Of a DNA stretch of 39,969 nt, positions 27,046 through 35,135 are shown one piece after another. The stretch lies in NCBI GenBank assembly GCA_015228935.1, contig JADGCO010000002.1, positions 99,838 to 139,806 on the forward strand. Direction: 5' to 3'. Source of the DNA: Magnetococcales bacterium (GTDB lineage: Bacteria > Pseudomonadota > Magnetococcia > Magnetococcales > DC0425bin3). A model generated the notes under the pieces. That model saw only the letters and a list, made by a program, of their open reading frames with translations, was not told the DNA's origin and ran no database searches. The position numbers and the translations under genes are program-made. How positions within the stretch are numbered: the first letter of the stretch is position 1; every line of letters starts with the position of its first letter.

Positions 27046-27122
27046 GGTCCTTGATGCAACCCTGGCAGATCCCTCTCGGTTAATGGTTCGGGTCCATGAT
27101 GCAACCCCGGCAGATCCTTCTC
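27046..27122 (-). repeat. Two 32-base direct repeats just after asnB
   Basis: Copies at 27046-27077 and 27091-27122 match at about 29 of 32 positions, with a period of 45 bases. They begin 4 bases beyond the asnB stop. The core reads TGATGCAACCC-GGCAGATCC on the plus strand. They lie in the 230-base gap between asnB and the radical SAM gene, which otherwise shows no gene. Confidence 0.7.
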
Positions 27123-27125
27123 CAG

Positions 27126-29021
27126 TCATGGCGCTGCCTTTGTGTCGGTTTCTGACCAAAGAGCCAGCATCAGGCAACACCACAGCATTCGATTGTGATC
27201 CGCTCTTCCGGCCCGGTGCTGCTCCAAAAAAGCCAGGGCCTGATGAGGTCGAATCACATGCAGATCAGCCAGGGATGAAGATCCCAATGTATCCCTGGCC
27301 CAGCCTGACAGTCCTCCCTTCAACCAGGCATTCATGGGAGGTGTGAAACCTTTTTTCTTGCCTTTGAGTACCCTGGCAGGCAACTGCCGGTCAAGCAAAC
27401 GGCGATACAAACGTTTGGTGGAAAATGGACGAATTTTATACGCCGGAGGCAAACCCAACATGAAATCCACCACATCATTGTTCAGCAACGGCAAACGTAC
27501 CTCAAGAGAAACCGCCATGCTCGTGCGATCAACCTTGGGAAGATTGTCATCCCGTAAAAATGTATTCATATCGACATACAGCAAACGATGCACCGGTTGT
27601 TCTGCCAGAGACACCCGGCCAAAGGCTTGCTCCATGGGTGCAAAAGCATCATGCCCGTGTAGACGCCCCAAAAAATTTTCGGTGTAAAGTACATATTTAT
27701 CTTCCGCAAACGTCGCCTCCTTCCAGGCAAAATGCGCTCGTTCCAAAGGAAGTTCCGCTCCACGGACAAAACGTTTGGCCAGGTAATCCATACCGATACG
27801 GCGACTGGAAACAGGCAAACCATCTGACAAGGATCGCAAACCCCGACGCAACAGCCTGGGAATCATCCGATACCCTTGAGCCAAAACAGGGGCATATACC
27901 GTTGGATACCCACCAAAAATTTCATCACCACCATCTCCGGAAAGGACGGTTTTGACCCGTTGACCGGCAAAACGGGCCAATTCCAGTTGAGCCAGGGCTG
28001 AGTAGTCAGCAAATGGTTGATCACAAGCTTGCAGGACTTCCCTGGCCAGATCTATGACGTGTTCCGGATTCAGAGGCATGTCCAGTTCATGGTGACTGGT
28101 CCGAAATTTTTGCGCCAATTCCCGAGCCAGAGGCAATTCATTGTAAGTTGGCGCATCCGAAAACCCACAACTGAAAGTTTGCAGGCCGGATTGTGCCGTG
28201 GATGCGTAAGAGACTACACCACCAGAATCCACTCCCCCGGAAAGAAAAGCCCCCACCGGCACATCACTTCGTAGGCACATACGGATCGAGCGGTCCATGG
28301 CCTCATGCAAGCCTTCAACAGCGTCATTCCAGGAAAGGCCGGACGGCTCGAACCGGGCATCCCAAAAACGCTGACAAGTCAGGGTCCCCTGTCGATAAAC
28401 ACCCCAATGTGCCGGAGGAAAAGATCGCACAGCCTGATAGATGGTTCGGGGTTCAGGAATGACCAGGTAACTGAAAAACTCATCCACAGCCAGAGGATCC
28501 AGAGACCGATCCCACCAATCCAGTCCATAAAATGCCTTGATCTCCGAAGCCAGGGCCAAACGTCCGTTCTGGGTAATCGTATATAAAGGCTTGATGCCAA
28601 AACGATCCCGCGCCAGAAACATGTCCTGCTCATGACTGTCCCATATGGCCAGAGCAAACATGCCGTTAAACCTGGCAAAGGCCTCCGTACCCCAGTGACA
28701 AAAAGCCTGAAGGACCACCTCCGTATCGGATCGAGTGGTAAATTTATGACCCAAAGCTTCGAGTTGAGTGCGCAATTCCAGGAAATTGTAGACCTCCCCG
28801 TTATAGACCATATGATAACGACCATCTGAGCTGGCCATGGGCTGGGCACCACCAGACAAGTCAAGCATGGCCAAGCGTCTATGGCCCAGAGCCGCATGAC
28901 CACCCATGAATACTCCCTGACCATCGGGTCCCCGATGCGCCAAACTTTGGTTCATGGGTTCAATTAATTCTGATCGAACCGCTTCCCCAGACCTCAGAAC
29001 CACCCCACAAATGCCACACAT
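27126..29021 (-). CDS. asnB: Glutamine-hydrolysing asparagine synthase-type amidotransferase
   Basis: 631 residues. After Met removal Cys2 is the glutaminase nucleophile (MCGICGV), with RGPDG (about 30-34) and YNGEVYN (about 73-79) completing the class II glutaminase domain. The ATP-pyrophosphatase motif SGGVDS lies at 261-266. The C-terminal part retains LSGDGGDEIFGGY and KGFTPPM. It converts aspartate to asparagine or, in glycan and natural-product clusters, amidates another carboxylate such as a uronic acid. Its position between a TRAP operon and radical SAM/GT-C genes on the same strand favours a specialised role, but classic AsnB activity cannot be excluded. Confidence 0.93.
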   Translation of the reverse strand: MCGICGVVLRSGEAVRSELIEPMNQSLAHRGPDGQGVFMGGHAALGHRRLAMLDLSGGAQPMASSDGRYHMVYNGEVYNFLELRTQLEALGHKFTTRSDTEVVLQAFCHWGTEAFARFNGMFALAIWDSHEQDMFLARDRFGIKPLYTITQNGRLALASEIKAFYGLDWWDRSLDPLAVDEFFSYLVIPEPRTIYQAVRSFPPAHWGVYRQGTLTCQRFWDARFEPSGLSWNDAVEGLHEAMDRSIRMCLRSDVPVGAFLSGGVDSGGVVSYASTAQSGLQTFSCGFSDAPTYNELPLARELAQKFRTSHHELDMPLNPEHVIDLAREVLQACDQPFADYSALAQLELARFAGQRVKTVLSGDGGDEIFGGYPTVYAPVLAQGYRMIPRLLRRGLRSLSDGLPVSSRRIGMDYLAKRFVRGAELPLERAHFAWKEATFAEDKYVLYTENFLGRLHGHDAFAPMEQAFGRVSLAEQPVHRLLYVDMNTFLRDDNLPKVDRTSMAVSLEVRLPLLNNDVVDFMLGLPPAYKIRPFSTKRLYRRLLDRQLPARVLKGKKKGFTPPMNAWLKGGLSGWARDTLGSSSLADLHVIRPHQALAFLEQHRAGRADHNRMLWCCLMLALWSETDTKAAP

Positions 29022-29098
29022 ATGCTTGAGACGTTTCCTTCGTCAACAGGTTGTCGAAGCGAGATACGATACAACCGAATATTGGATCCTGTTCCCAA

Positions 29099-30382
29099 TC
29101 ACAACATCCCCAACCGGGCCGGTAGCCAAAGAGAGAGGGCTGGCCAATAGGTGACCAGGATCAGAAAAACCAGCATGGCAATCATCCAGGGCAGACAGGC
29201 CATCGTCACCTCGGTCAGTCCCATGCGGTTGATGCCACTGGCAATATAGAGATTCAGACCAACTGGCGGGGTCACCATGCCAATTTCCATATTGACAGTG
29301 AGAATGATGCCAAAATGGACCGGATGGATACCCATTTTCGTCGCCACGGGAAACAAAAGCGGTGCCATGACCAGAATGATGGAGGAAGGTTCCATGAAAT
29401 CGCCGGCCAGGAGCAGAACCAGATTGACGACCAATAAAAACATCACCACGCCAAACCCCTGATTCAACATCCAGGTGGTCAGGGTTTGTGGAATGTTTTC
29501 ATAGGTCAGCAGAAACGAAAAGAGGATGGCATTGGTGATGATGTACAAGAGCATGGCGCTCATGTTGGCGGCATCCAACAACACCTTGGGCAAATCGGCG
29601 ATTTTCAGATCGCCATAGACAAAAACGGCCACAATGAAGGCGTAGACGGCGCTGATGCCCGCTGCTTCCGTGGGCGTGAAAAGTCCGGAGTAGATCCCCC
29701 CCATCACAACAAAAATCAGGGAGACGCCCCAAATACTGTCCCGCAAGGCCTGCCAGCGTTCTCTCCAACTGGCCTTGGGCTGGCGGGGATATTTGAAGCG
29801 ACGCGCCCGTTCCCAGGTGACAAACCCCAACATCAAGGCCAGCACCAACCCCGGCACAAGCCCGGCCATGAACAATGCCCCGACCGATGTGTTGGTGGAA
29901 ATGGCGTACATCACCATGACAATCGAAGGAGGAATGAGAATCCCCAGGGCACCGGCAGAGGTGATGGCCCCGGTGCCAAACTCCTTGGGAAACCCGGCAC
30001 GCACCATGGCCGGCATCAAAATCGAACCAATGGCCACCACCGTGGCAGGCGAAGATCCCGAAATCGCCGCGAACAAGGCGCAGGAGACCACACCCGTCAA
30101 GCCCAGGCCACCATGCCAGTGTCCCACCAGGGCATTGGCAAAACGAATCATGCGCCGCGCCACCCCTCCATGGGTCAAAAAAGCACCCGCCAGGATAAAA
30201 AAGGGTATGGCCATGATTTCAAAACGTTCAATGCCGGTGAACAGTTTCAGGGCCACGGCCTCGATGGGAACCTGGGTCAGGGCGAAGAGGTATATCAGCA
30301 CGGTCAATCCCAGGGCGATGGAGATTGGCATGCCGGTGATCAACAACACTGCCAACAAACCGAAAATGATGATCCCGCTCAT
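29099..30382 (-). CDS. dctM: TRAP transporter large permease (DctM)
   Basis: 427 residues, about twelve transmembrane helices. It carries typical family stretches: MAIPFFILAGAFL, AISGSSPATVVAIGSI and GALGILIPPSIVMVMYAI. It forms the ion-coupled channel of a TRAP importer, working with DctQ and the periplasmic binding protein. Its ATG overlaps the dctQ stop by four bases (ATGA). It is the last gene of the operon; asnB follows after 77 bases on the same strand, with no obvious terminator between them. Confidence 0.96.
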   Translation of the reverse strand: MSGIIIFGLLAVLLITGMPISIALGLTVLIYLFALTQVPIEAVALKLFTGIERFEIMAIPFFILAGAFLTHGGVARRMIRFANALVGHWHGGLGLTGVVSCALFAAISGSSPATVVAIGSILMPAMVRAGFPKEFGTGAITSAGALGILIPPSIVMVMYAISTNTSVGALFMAGLVPGLVLALMLGFVTWERARRFKYPRQPKASWRERWQALRDSIWGVSLIFVVMGGIYSGLFTPTEAAGISAVYAFIVAVFVYGDLKIADLPKVLLDAANMSAMLLYIITNAILFSFLLTYENIPQTLTTWMLNQGFGVVMFLLVVNLVLLLAGDFMEPSSIILVMAPLLFPVATKMGIHPVHFGIILTVNMEIGMVTPPVGLNLYIASGINRMGLTEVTMACLPWMIAMLVFLILVTYWPALSLWLPARLGML

Positions 30383-30936
30383 GACGGATGCGGCTCCTCA
30401 TTTTCGTATGGGTTGCCCAATGGGAGGTGATCATGGCGGGGCAAGGTTCTGGTGTGGTAAAAGCCCCAGGCCACTTGCAAAAAACGCCAGCACATCAGGG
30501 ATGATCCCAGTGGAATGCAGAGATAGACCAGCCACATGGGGAGTTCCAGATCCGGGGATGTCTGTTCGGTGCGGCTGATGGCCCAGACAAAATGCGCCCC
30601 CAGTGAACCAATGATCGCCGTAAAAACAGCGCCGCTCAGCAGGCCGAAGAGAATCACCTTGTGACGCAGGTCCTCACGCAGGCCTTTGACCACCACATCC
30701 ACGCCCACATGAATTCCGGTACGCACCCCATAGGCCGCCCCGAATTTTGCCATCCAGATGAACAGATAGATGCACACCTCCTGTGCCCAACTGGTTGAAA
30801 AGTGCGACATGGGTTCAAACAGCCAGGGAATGCCCAAGGCATAACGATGCACCACCGCCACAAACACGATCACCGTGGAACTTCCCATCAACAGGATGAT
30901 CAACCACTCTTCCAGATGATCCAGAAGGCGCGACAT
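30379..30936 (-). CDS. dctQ: TRAP transporter small permease (DctQ)
   Basis: 185 residues with four predicted transmembrane helices (starting about 14, 55, 95 and 135). The WLFEPMSHFSTSWAQEVCIYLFIW region, broken as W-A-Q-E and Y-L-F-I-W, matches DctQ proteins, and G-I-H-V-G-V-D is characteristic. It stabilises DctM in the membrane. It sits 7 bases after dctP and overlaps dctM by four, giving the standard P-Q-M order. Confidence 0.93.
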   Translation of the reverse strand: MSRLLDHLEEWLIILLMGSSTVIVFVAVVHRYALGIPWLFEPMSHFSTSWAQEVCIYLFIWMAKFGAAYGVRTGIHVGVDVVVKGLREDLRHKVILFGLLSGAVFTAIIGSLGAHFVWAISRTEQTSPDLELPMWLVYLCIPLGSSLMCWRFLQVAWGFYHTRTLPRHDHLPLGNPYENEEPHPS

Positions 30937-30943
30937 ATCCGTA

Positions 30944-31954
30944 TTACAATTTGGCCGGATCGAAACCGGTGGCCTGATAGATGGACTGGATCAGGTCGGC
31001 CCCGATCCGGTTAGCCATCTCTTGATGTACCTTGATCAAGGCCTTTTTCCAAGCCAGGCGTTGTTCGGGGGTCAGGGTGGCAATCTGGGTTTTTCCGGAT
31101 TGGCGGACCAATTCCACGGCCTTGTCGTTTTCCTGCTTGGCAATTTGATTGGCAAACTGGGTGGCTTCCTGCATGGCTTTTTCCAGTTGGGCGCGAATAT
31201 CGGCAGGAAGTCCCTCCCAGAATTTTTTGTTGACGATCACGGCATATCCCAGATAGCCATGATCCGAAACGGTCAGGTGTTTTTGGACCTCATGCATTTT
31301 CTGGGTATAAAAATTGGACGCCGGATTTTCCGTCCCATCCACCACGCCGGTTTGCAGAGCCTGGTAGACTTCGGAAAAGGCCATGATCTGGGGATTGGCA
31401 CCCAGGGCACGCATCTGGGCTTCCAGGACCTTGGAAGATTGAATCCGCAGTTTCATCCCCTTGAAATCGGCCAGTTCCTTGAGGGGTTTGTTGGCACTCA
31501 TCTGCTTGAAACCGTTATCCCAATAGGCCAAGCCGAGAATTTTCTTGTCGGCGAGCCTGGCCAGCAGGGCCTGACCGACCGGACCTTGGGTGACCTTGTG
31601 CAACTGGTCATAATTGTCAAAGAGGAACGGCAGATCGAAGACCTCAAACTCCTTGGCCCCCAGGGGACCGAATTTGGCCAACGAAGGAGCCAACATTTGC
31701 ACGGCACCCAGTTGCAAGGCTTCGAGTTCTTCCTTGTCTTTGTAGAGCTGACTGTTGGGATAGAGTTCTACCTTGACTTTGTTGTTGGTGTACTGCGCCG
31801 CCAGATCGCGAAATTTTTCCGCCGCTTTCCCCTTGGGCGTATCCGTTGCCACCACATGGCTGAACTTGAGGAGAATCGGCTCCTCGGCCATAGCCATGCC
31901 ACACCATGCCAGCACCACGGCCAGGGTCCCCACACCCGTTTTCCACAGTTTCAT
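30944..31954 (-). CDS. dctP: TRAP transporter periplasmic substrate-binding protein (DctP)
   Basis: 336 residues from ATG 31954, preceded by AAGGGGA; the longer frame to 31999 adds a non-signal-like leader. The signal peptide has a likely cleavage after A-M-A (about residue 23). The mature protein begins with the family-typical L-K-F-S-H-V-V and contains the conserved carboxylate-binding Arg in MKLRIQSS, then GVVDGTENP (about 220-228). It binds a small carboxylate-bearing solute and delivers it to DctQM. The family prefers C4-dicarboxylates, sialic acid, uronates or keto-acids; the substrate cannot be chosen from sequence. Confidence 0.95.
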   Translation of the reverse strand: MKLWKTGVGTLAVVLAWCGMAMAEEPILLKFSHVVATDTPKGKAAEKFRDLAAQYTNNKVKVELYPNSQLYKDKEELEALQLGAVQMLAPSLAKFGPLGAKEFEVFDLPFLFDNYDQLHKVTQGPVGQALLARLADKKILGLAYWDNGFKQMSANKPLKELADFKGMKLRIQSSKVLEAQMRALGANPQIMAFSEVYQALQTGVVDGTENPASNFYTQKMHEVQKHLTVSDHGYLGYAVIVNKKFWEGLPADIRAQLEKAMQEATQFANQIAKQENDKAVELVRQSGKTQIATLTPEQRLAWKKALIKVHQEMANRIGADLIQSIYQATGFDPAKL

Positions 31955-32359
31955 GAAAAATCCCCTTTTTAATGTCTTGTTAAAACCATCCCAGATCATA
32001 AGGTTCGACAGCGTTCAACAGACACACGCCACGATGTATTAACAGAGTCGTCCATCACCCCCCCCCCTCCAAAAACCACACTGATGGAAAGAAAAATTTA
32101 TTTGACGTCCATTCAAGATACCCGAATTGTCGCCAAATGTAGAGTGACAATCCAAATCCATGGTATCTATCAAGCACGGAAACTACATCGCATTGATTTT
32201 CCTAATTATTATCATATAGTTACAAATTTTATCTTGAAACACCAAAAAAAACATGGTAGTTGAAGAAGTTGCGATGATTGGAATGCATGTTCATCGCCTA
32301 CCCAGCTTCGTTTAACAGAGATTCTTCGTCAAACCCTCGCTTGCTACTAGGTTGTCATC
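31955..32359. other. 405-base divergent intergenic region, AT-rich
   Basis: Lies between leftward dctP and rightward dgt. No gene seen. It contains a C10 homopolymer at 32058-32067 (G10 in the dctP direction), about 104 bases before dctP, and an AT-rich half from about 32095 onward that carries a likely dgt promoter. Confidence 0.7.
32193..32220 (+). promoter_or_regulatory. Putative dgt promoter
   Basis: TTGATT (32193-32198) and TATAGT (32215-32220) with a 16-base spacer in AT-rich DNA. It would give a leader of about 130 bases before the dgt ATG. Confidence 0.35.
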
Positions 32360-33694
32360 ATGCCTTCGAAAAAGAAAAAAAACAGATGGAAAAAATTATT
32401 GTCAGAAAGCAGAATGGTAAAGGAGGCTAAACAACCCGGGGATAGACACGCTTTCGAAATCGATCTTGATCGAATTGTTTTTTCCACGTCATTTCGCAGA
32501 TTAAAAGATAAAACTCAGGTCTACTCTTTACCAAGCAACGATCATGTCAGAAACAGATTGACACATAGTCTCGAAGTCAGCTCAGTAGGCAGATCGTTAG
32601 GAGTTGGGGTTGGCCATCATGTGATAAATAAATACAATCTGGACAAATTGTCTTCATATCATTTTGGGTGTGTTGTTCAAGCTGCATGCTTGGCCCACGA
32701 TATTGGGAACCCACCTTTCGGTCATTCAGGTGAAAATGCAATCAGTGAATGGTTTAAAAATAGATCTCCAAAAGGATGGGATTCAGGATTAACTAGAAAA
32801 CAAAAAGATGATTTAGAATGTTTTGAAGGGAACGCACAAGGATTTCGCATTTTGACAAATATTGAATATGCCAAGCGCAAAGGTGGACTGCGTCTGACGC
32901 ATGCAACCCTTTCTGTATTTGTAAAATATCCGAGAAATGCCAGCAACAACCCAAAGGACGGATATATTGGTAGCAAGAAAAATGGTTTCTTTCAATCTGA
33001 AAGAAAAATTATCGATGAAACCGCGAAAGCTACGGGGATGATTGAAATTGATAACGGATATTGGAAGCGACATCCGCTTACTTATCTTATGGAAGCTGCT
33101 GACGACATTTGCTACTCTGTTGTTGATATTGAAGATGGTTTTGAACTTGGAGTGATTTCATATAAAGATGCATGTGAAATATTAGCAAACATGGCTAACA
33201 TAAATCTGAAAAAAAATTTTCCGCCTATCGAACAAATCAGATACCTTAGATCAATAGCTATCGGGAAATTAATTGAACAAGCAAAAAATGTATTCATAGA
33301 AAACGAGGAGTCGATTCTATCGGGAGAATATGGGAAAGGATTGCTTGATCATTTTGTTTTCGTAAAAGAAGCAAAGAAATTAGCGGAAACTATTTATTCG
33401 TCGGATCATGTTGTTAAAAAACAGGTTTCTGGTCGCAATATCATCCACGGGATTCTTGACGAAATGTTTGGAATTGTAATTAAATTACATGAAACGAACT
33501 GGGATATAAGTAAATTAGATCACTGGGAACGAAATATTGCCTACCTTATCGGAAAAAATGAACTAGATGTGATTAAATCACAACCAACATCAAGCAAATA
33601 TGATGCCATCAGGTTTCTTGTTGACTTTGTTTCCGGCATGACAGACGGGTTTGCTTTACGGCTTCATCGACAAATAAACGGGATTGATATCTAA
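32360..33694 (+). CDS. dgt: dGTPase, HD-domain dNTP triphosphohydrolase
   Basis: Hydrolyses dGTP (sometimes other dNTPs) to the nucleoside and triphosphate. 444 residues, close to E. coli Dgt. HD-fold ligands are present: His69 in RNRLTHSLEV, His113-Asp114 in LAHDIGNPPFGHSGE, and a distal Asp in AADDICYSVVDIEDG (about 247). The N-terminal FSTSFRRLKDKTQVY is typical. The gene is far AT-richer than the flanking dct and accA/dnaE genes, indicating acquisition. An AGG site lies about 10 bases before the ATG. dGTPases can starve phages of dNTPs, and an isolated AT-rich copy beside a mobile element and an antitoxin-like gene fits a defence role, but a housekeeping role is also possible. Confidence 0.94.
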   Translation: MPSKKKKNRWKKLLSESRMVKEAKQPGDRHAFEIDLDRIVFSTSFRRLKDKTQVYSLPSNDHVRNRLTHSLEVSSVGRSLGVGVGHHVINKYNLDKLSSYHFGCVVQAACLAHDIGNPPFGHSGENAISEWFKNRSPKGWDSGLTRKQKDDLECFEGNAQGFRILTNIEYAKRKGGLRLTHATLSVFVKYPRNASNNPKDGYIGSKKNGFFQSERKIIDETAKATGMIEIDNGYWKRHPLTYLMEAADDICYSVVDIEDGFELGVISYKDACEILANMANINLKKNFPPIEQIRYLRSIAIGKLIEQAKNVFIENEESILSGEYGKGLLDHFVFVKEAKKLAETIYSSDHVVKKQVSGRNIIHGILDEMFGIVIKLHETNWDISKLDHWERNIAYLIGKNELDVIKSQPTSSKYDAIRFLVDFVSGMTDGFALRLHRQINGIDI

Positions 33695-33863
33695 GATGCT
33701 GTCCAAAACATGATGATTTCTGAAAAAACGAGTAAAAAAACTGGGATGGAGGTCTAGGAGGAAGCGGCTCTGCCCTTCCTCCTGGCGGGGTTTAGGGCGG
33801 AGCCCCAATAAAATCTTTCTTCCCGATTTTTTTATTCGAGAATTTATAGACAGCCTCTTAGAT
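33689..33863. mobile_element. MITE-like palindromic element between two convergent genes
   Basis: Terminal inverted repeats of 20 bases (33689-33708 and 33844-33863) match at 17 of 20; consensus ATCTAAGAKGCTGTCYAWAA. Both ends contain the ATC TAA (Ile-stop) of the flanking genes. A second inverted pair lies inside (33729-33746 with 33821-33838, about 15 of 18), and a perfect AGGAGGAAG/CTTCCTCCT hairpin sits in the middle (33756-33764, 33775-33783). There is no coding capacity. A T-run follows the inner stem, so it can act as a bidirectional terminator. Confidence 0.75.
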
Positions 33864-34100
33864 TGCCAACTCTTGCAATTCAGACTCCAACGGAAAAATC
33901 TTGTATTGCTTGAGAAGCATCAAAAATTCCACGCGAGAGATGCCAGCCAACTCGGCAGCACGCCCCGATGAAAGCCGACCCAACTCATAAAGTTTAATAG
34001 CAGTCAACAAGCACATTTCATGAGCAAAAGAAATTTCGTCCATTTTTTCTGAAATCAAAATTTGTTCCGGAACATCGATCACAATCTGCCGTGTCGTCAT
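33858..34100 (-). CDS. UPF0175-family antitoxin-like protein, orphan
   Basis: 80 residues from ATG 34100, chosen for GGAGA upstream; the frame is open to 34127. A short N-terminal strand (RQIVIDVPEQIL) is followed by helices with L-x-x-A-I-K-L-Y-E-L-G-R-L-S-S-G-x-A-A-E-L-A-G-I-S-R-x-E-F, the UPF0175 helix-turn-helix signature. UPF0175 proteins are usually antitoxins of PIN-domain or DUF3368 toxins encoded just downstream. Here the downstream position is occupied by the MITE-like element and no toxin frame is present. So it is an orphan, perhaps a remnant of a pair. Confidence 0.85.
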   Translation of the reverse strand: MTTRQIVIDVPEQILISEKMDEISFAHEMCLLTAIKLYELGRLSSGRAAELAGISRVEFLMLLKQYKIFPLESELQELAI

Positions 34101-34162
34101 GGGATATCTCCACTCGCATAATGCCAAAATGACCTGATCTGCATCCTCAATCTTCCCGGTAA

Positions 34163-35128
34163 CTACCCTCCTCCTCCCAAAACCACGCCCATGGCGAGAA
34201 ATTTTTCCCGGCGTTCGCGGGCAAGGTCTTCTGGTGGTACCGAACGGAGTTCCCGCAGATGATGGAGCAACTGGTCACGCAGGAGGATTGCAGCGGCCTG
34301 GGGATCCCGATGCGCCCCGCCGATGGGTTCCGGAATGATGCCATCGATCACCTTGAGGGCAAGAATTTCTTCGGCGGTCAGGCGCATGGCTTCGGCGGCA
34401 AGTTCGGCCTTGGTGGCATCCTTCCAGAGGATGGAGGCACACCCTTCGGGAGAGATGACAGAATAAATGGCGTGTTGCATCATGAGAACACGATTGGCAA
34501 TTCCCAGGGCCAAGGCACCGCCGGATCCCCCCTCCCCGATCACCACAGCAATCACAGGGGTGCGCAAACGGATCATTTCCTTGAGATTGTCGGCGATGGC
34601 CTGGGCCTGTCCCCGTTCTTCGGCCCCCTTGCCGGGATAGGCCCCTGGGGTATCGATCAGGGTAATGACGGGCAAACGAAATTTTTCCGCCATTTTCATC
34701 AGACGGAGCGCCTTACGGTATCCTTCGGGTCCTGGCATGCCAAAATTGCGGACCACCTTCTCCCGCGTGCCCCGACCTTTTTCCTGACCAATCACCATGA
34801 CGGTCATCCCATCAATTTCAGCCATACCCCCGACGATGGCCAGGTCATCGGAAAATTTCCGGTCGCCGTGCAGCTCCGTAAAGCCGGTGAACACCGTCCC
34901 CAGATAGTCACTGGTATAGGGACGATCCGGATGTCGGGACAACTGGGTCTTCTGCCAGGGTGTCAATTGACTGAAAATTTCCCCGGTCAAATCCCGAACC
35001 TTTTCATCCAGGCTGACAATATCCTTGGCAAGGTCCAGATCCGAAGTGGTGGAAAGGTGCCGCAGCTCCTCCACCTTGACCAGCAGCTCCCCAATGGGCT
35101 TTTCAAATTCCAGCCAGGTTGGTGCCAT
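34163..35128 (-). CDS. accA: Acetyl-CoA carboxylase carboxyltransferase subunit alpha
   Basis: Forms, with AccD, the carboxyltransferase that makes malonyl-CoA for fatty-acid synthesis. 321 residues, normal length. The crotonase-like core has conserved stretches: FTELHGDRKFSDD, MPGPEGYRKALRLM, LIDTPGAYPG and EGGSGGALALG, and the C-terminal ISPEGCASILWKD. A leading helical region (about 8-60) is typical. It starts 7 bases after the dnaE stop, so the two are one transcript, an arrangement common in proteobacteria. Confidence 0.98.
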   Translation of the reverse strand: MAPTWLEFEKPIGELLVKVEELRHLSTTSDLDLAKDIVSLDEKVRDLTGEIFSQLTPWQKTQLSRHPDRPYTSDYLGTVFTGFTELHGDRKFSDDLAIVGGMAEIDGMTVMVIGQEKGRGTREKVVRNFGMPGPEGYRKALRLMKMAEKFRLPVITLIDTPGAYPGKGAEERGQAQAIADNLKEMIRLRTPVIAVVIGEGGSGGALALGIANRVLMMQHAIYSVISPEGCASILWKDATKAELAAEAMRLTAEEILALKVIDGIIPEPIGGAHRDPQAAAILLRDQLLHHLRELRSVPPEDLARERREKFLAMGVVLGGGG

Positions 35129-35135
35129 ATACTTG

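Noticed and set aside
26630-27346. A 238-residue rightward frame covering the 45-base repeats
   Set aside because: It crosses the start of the radical SAM gene and the end of asnB in antisense; the repeat-coded part has no ribosome site.
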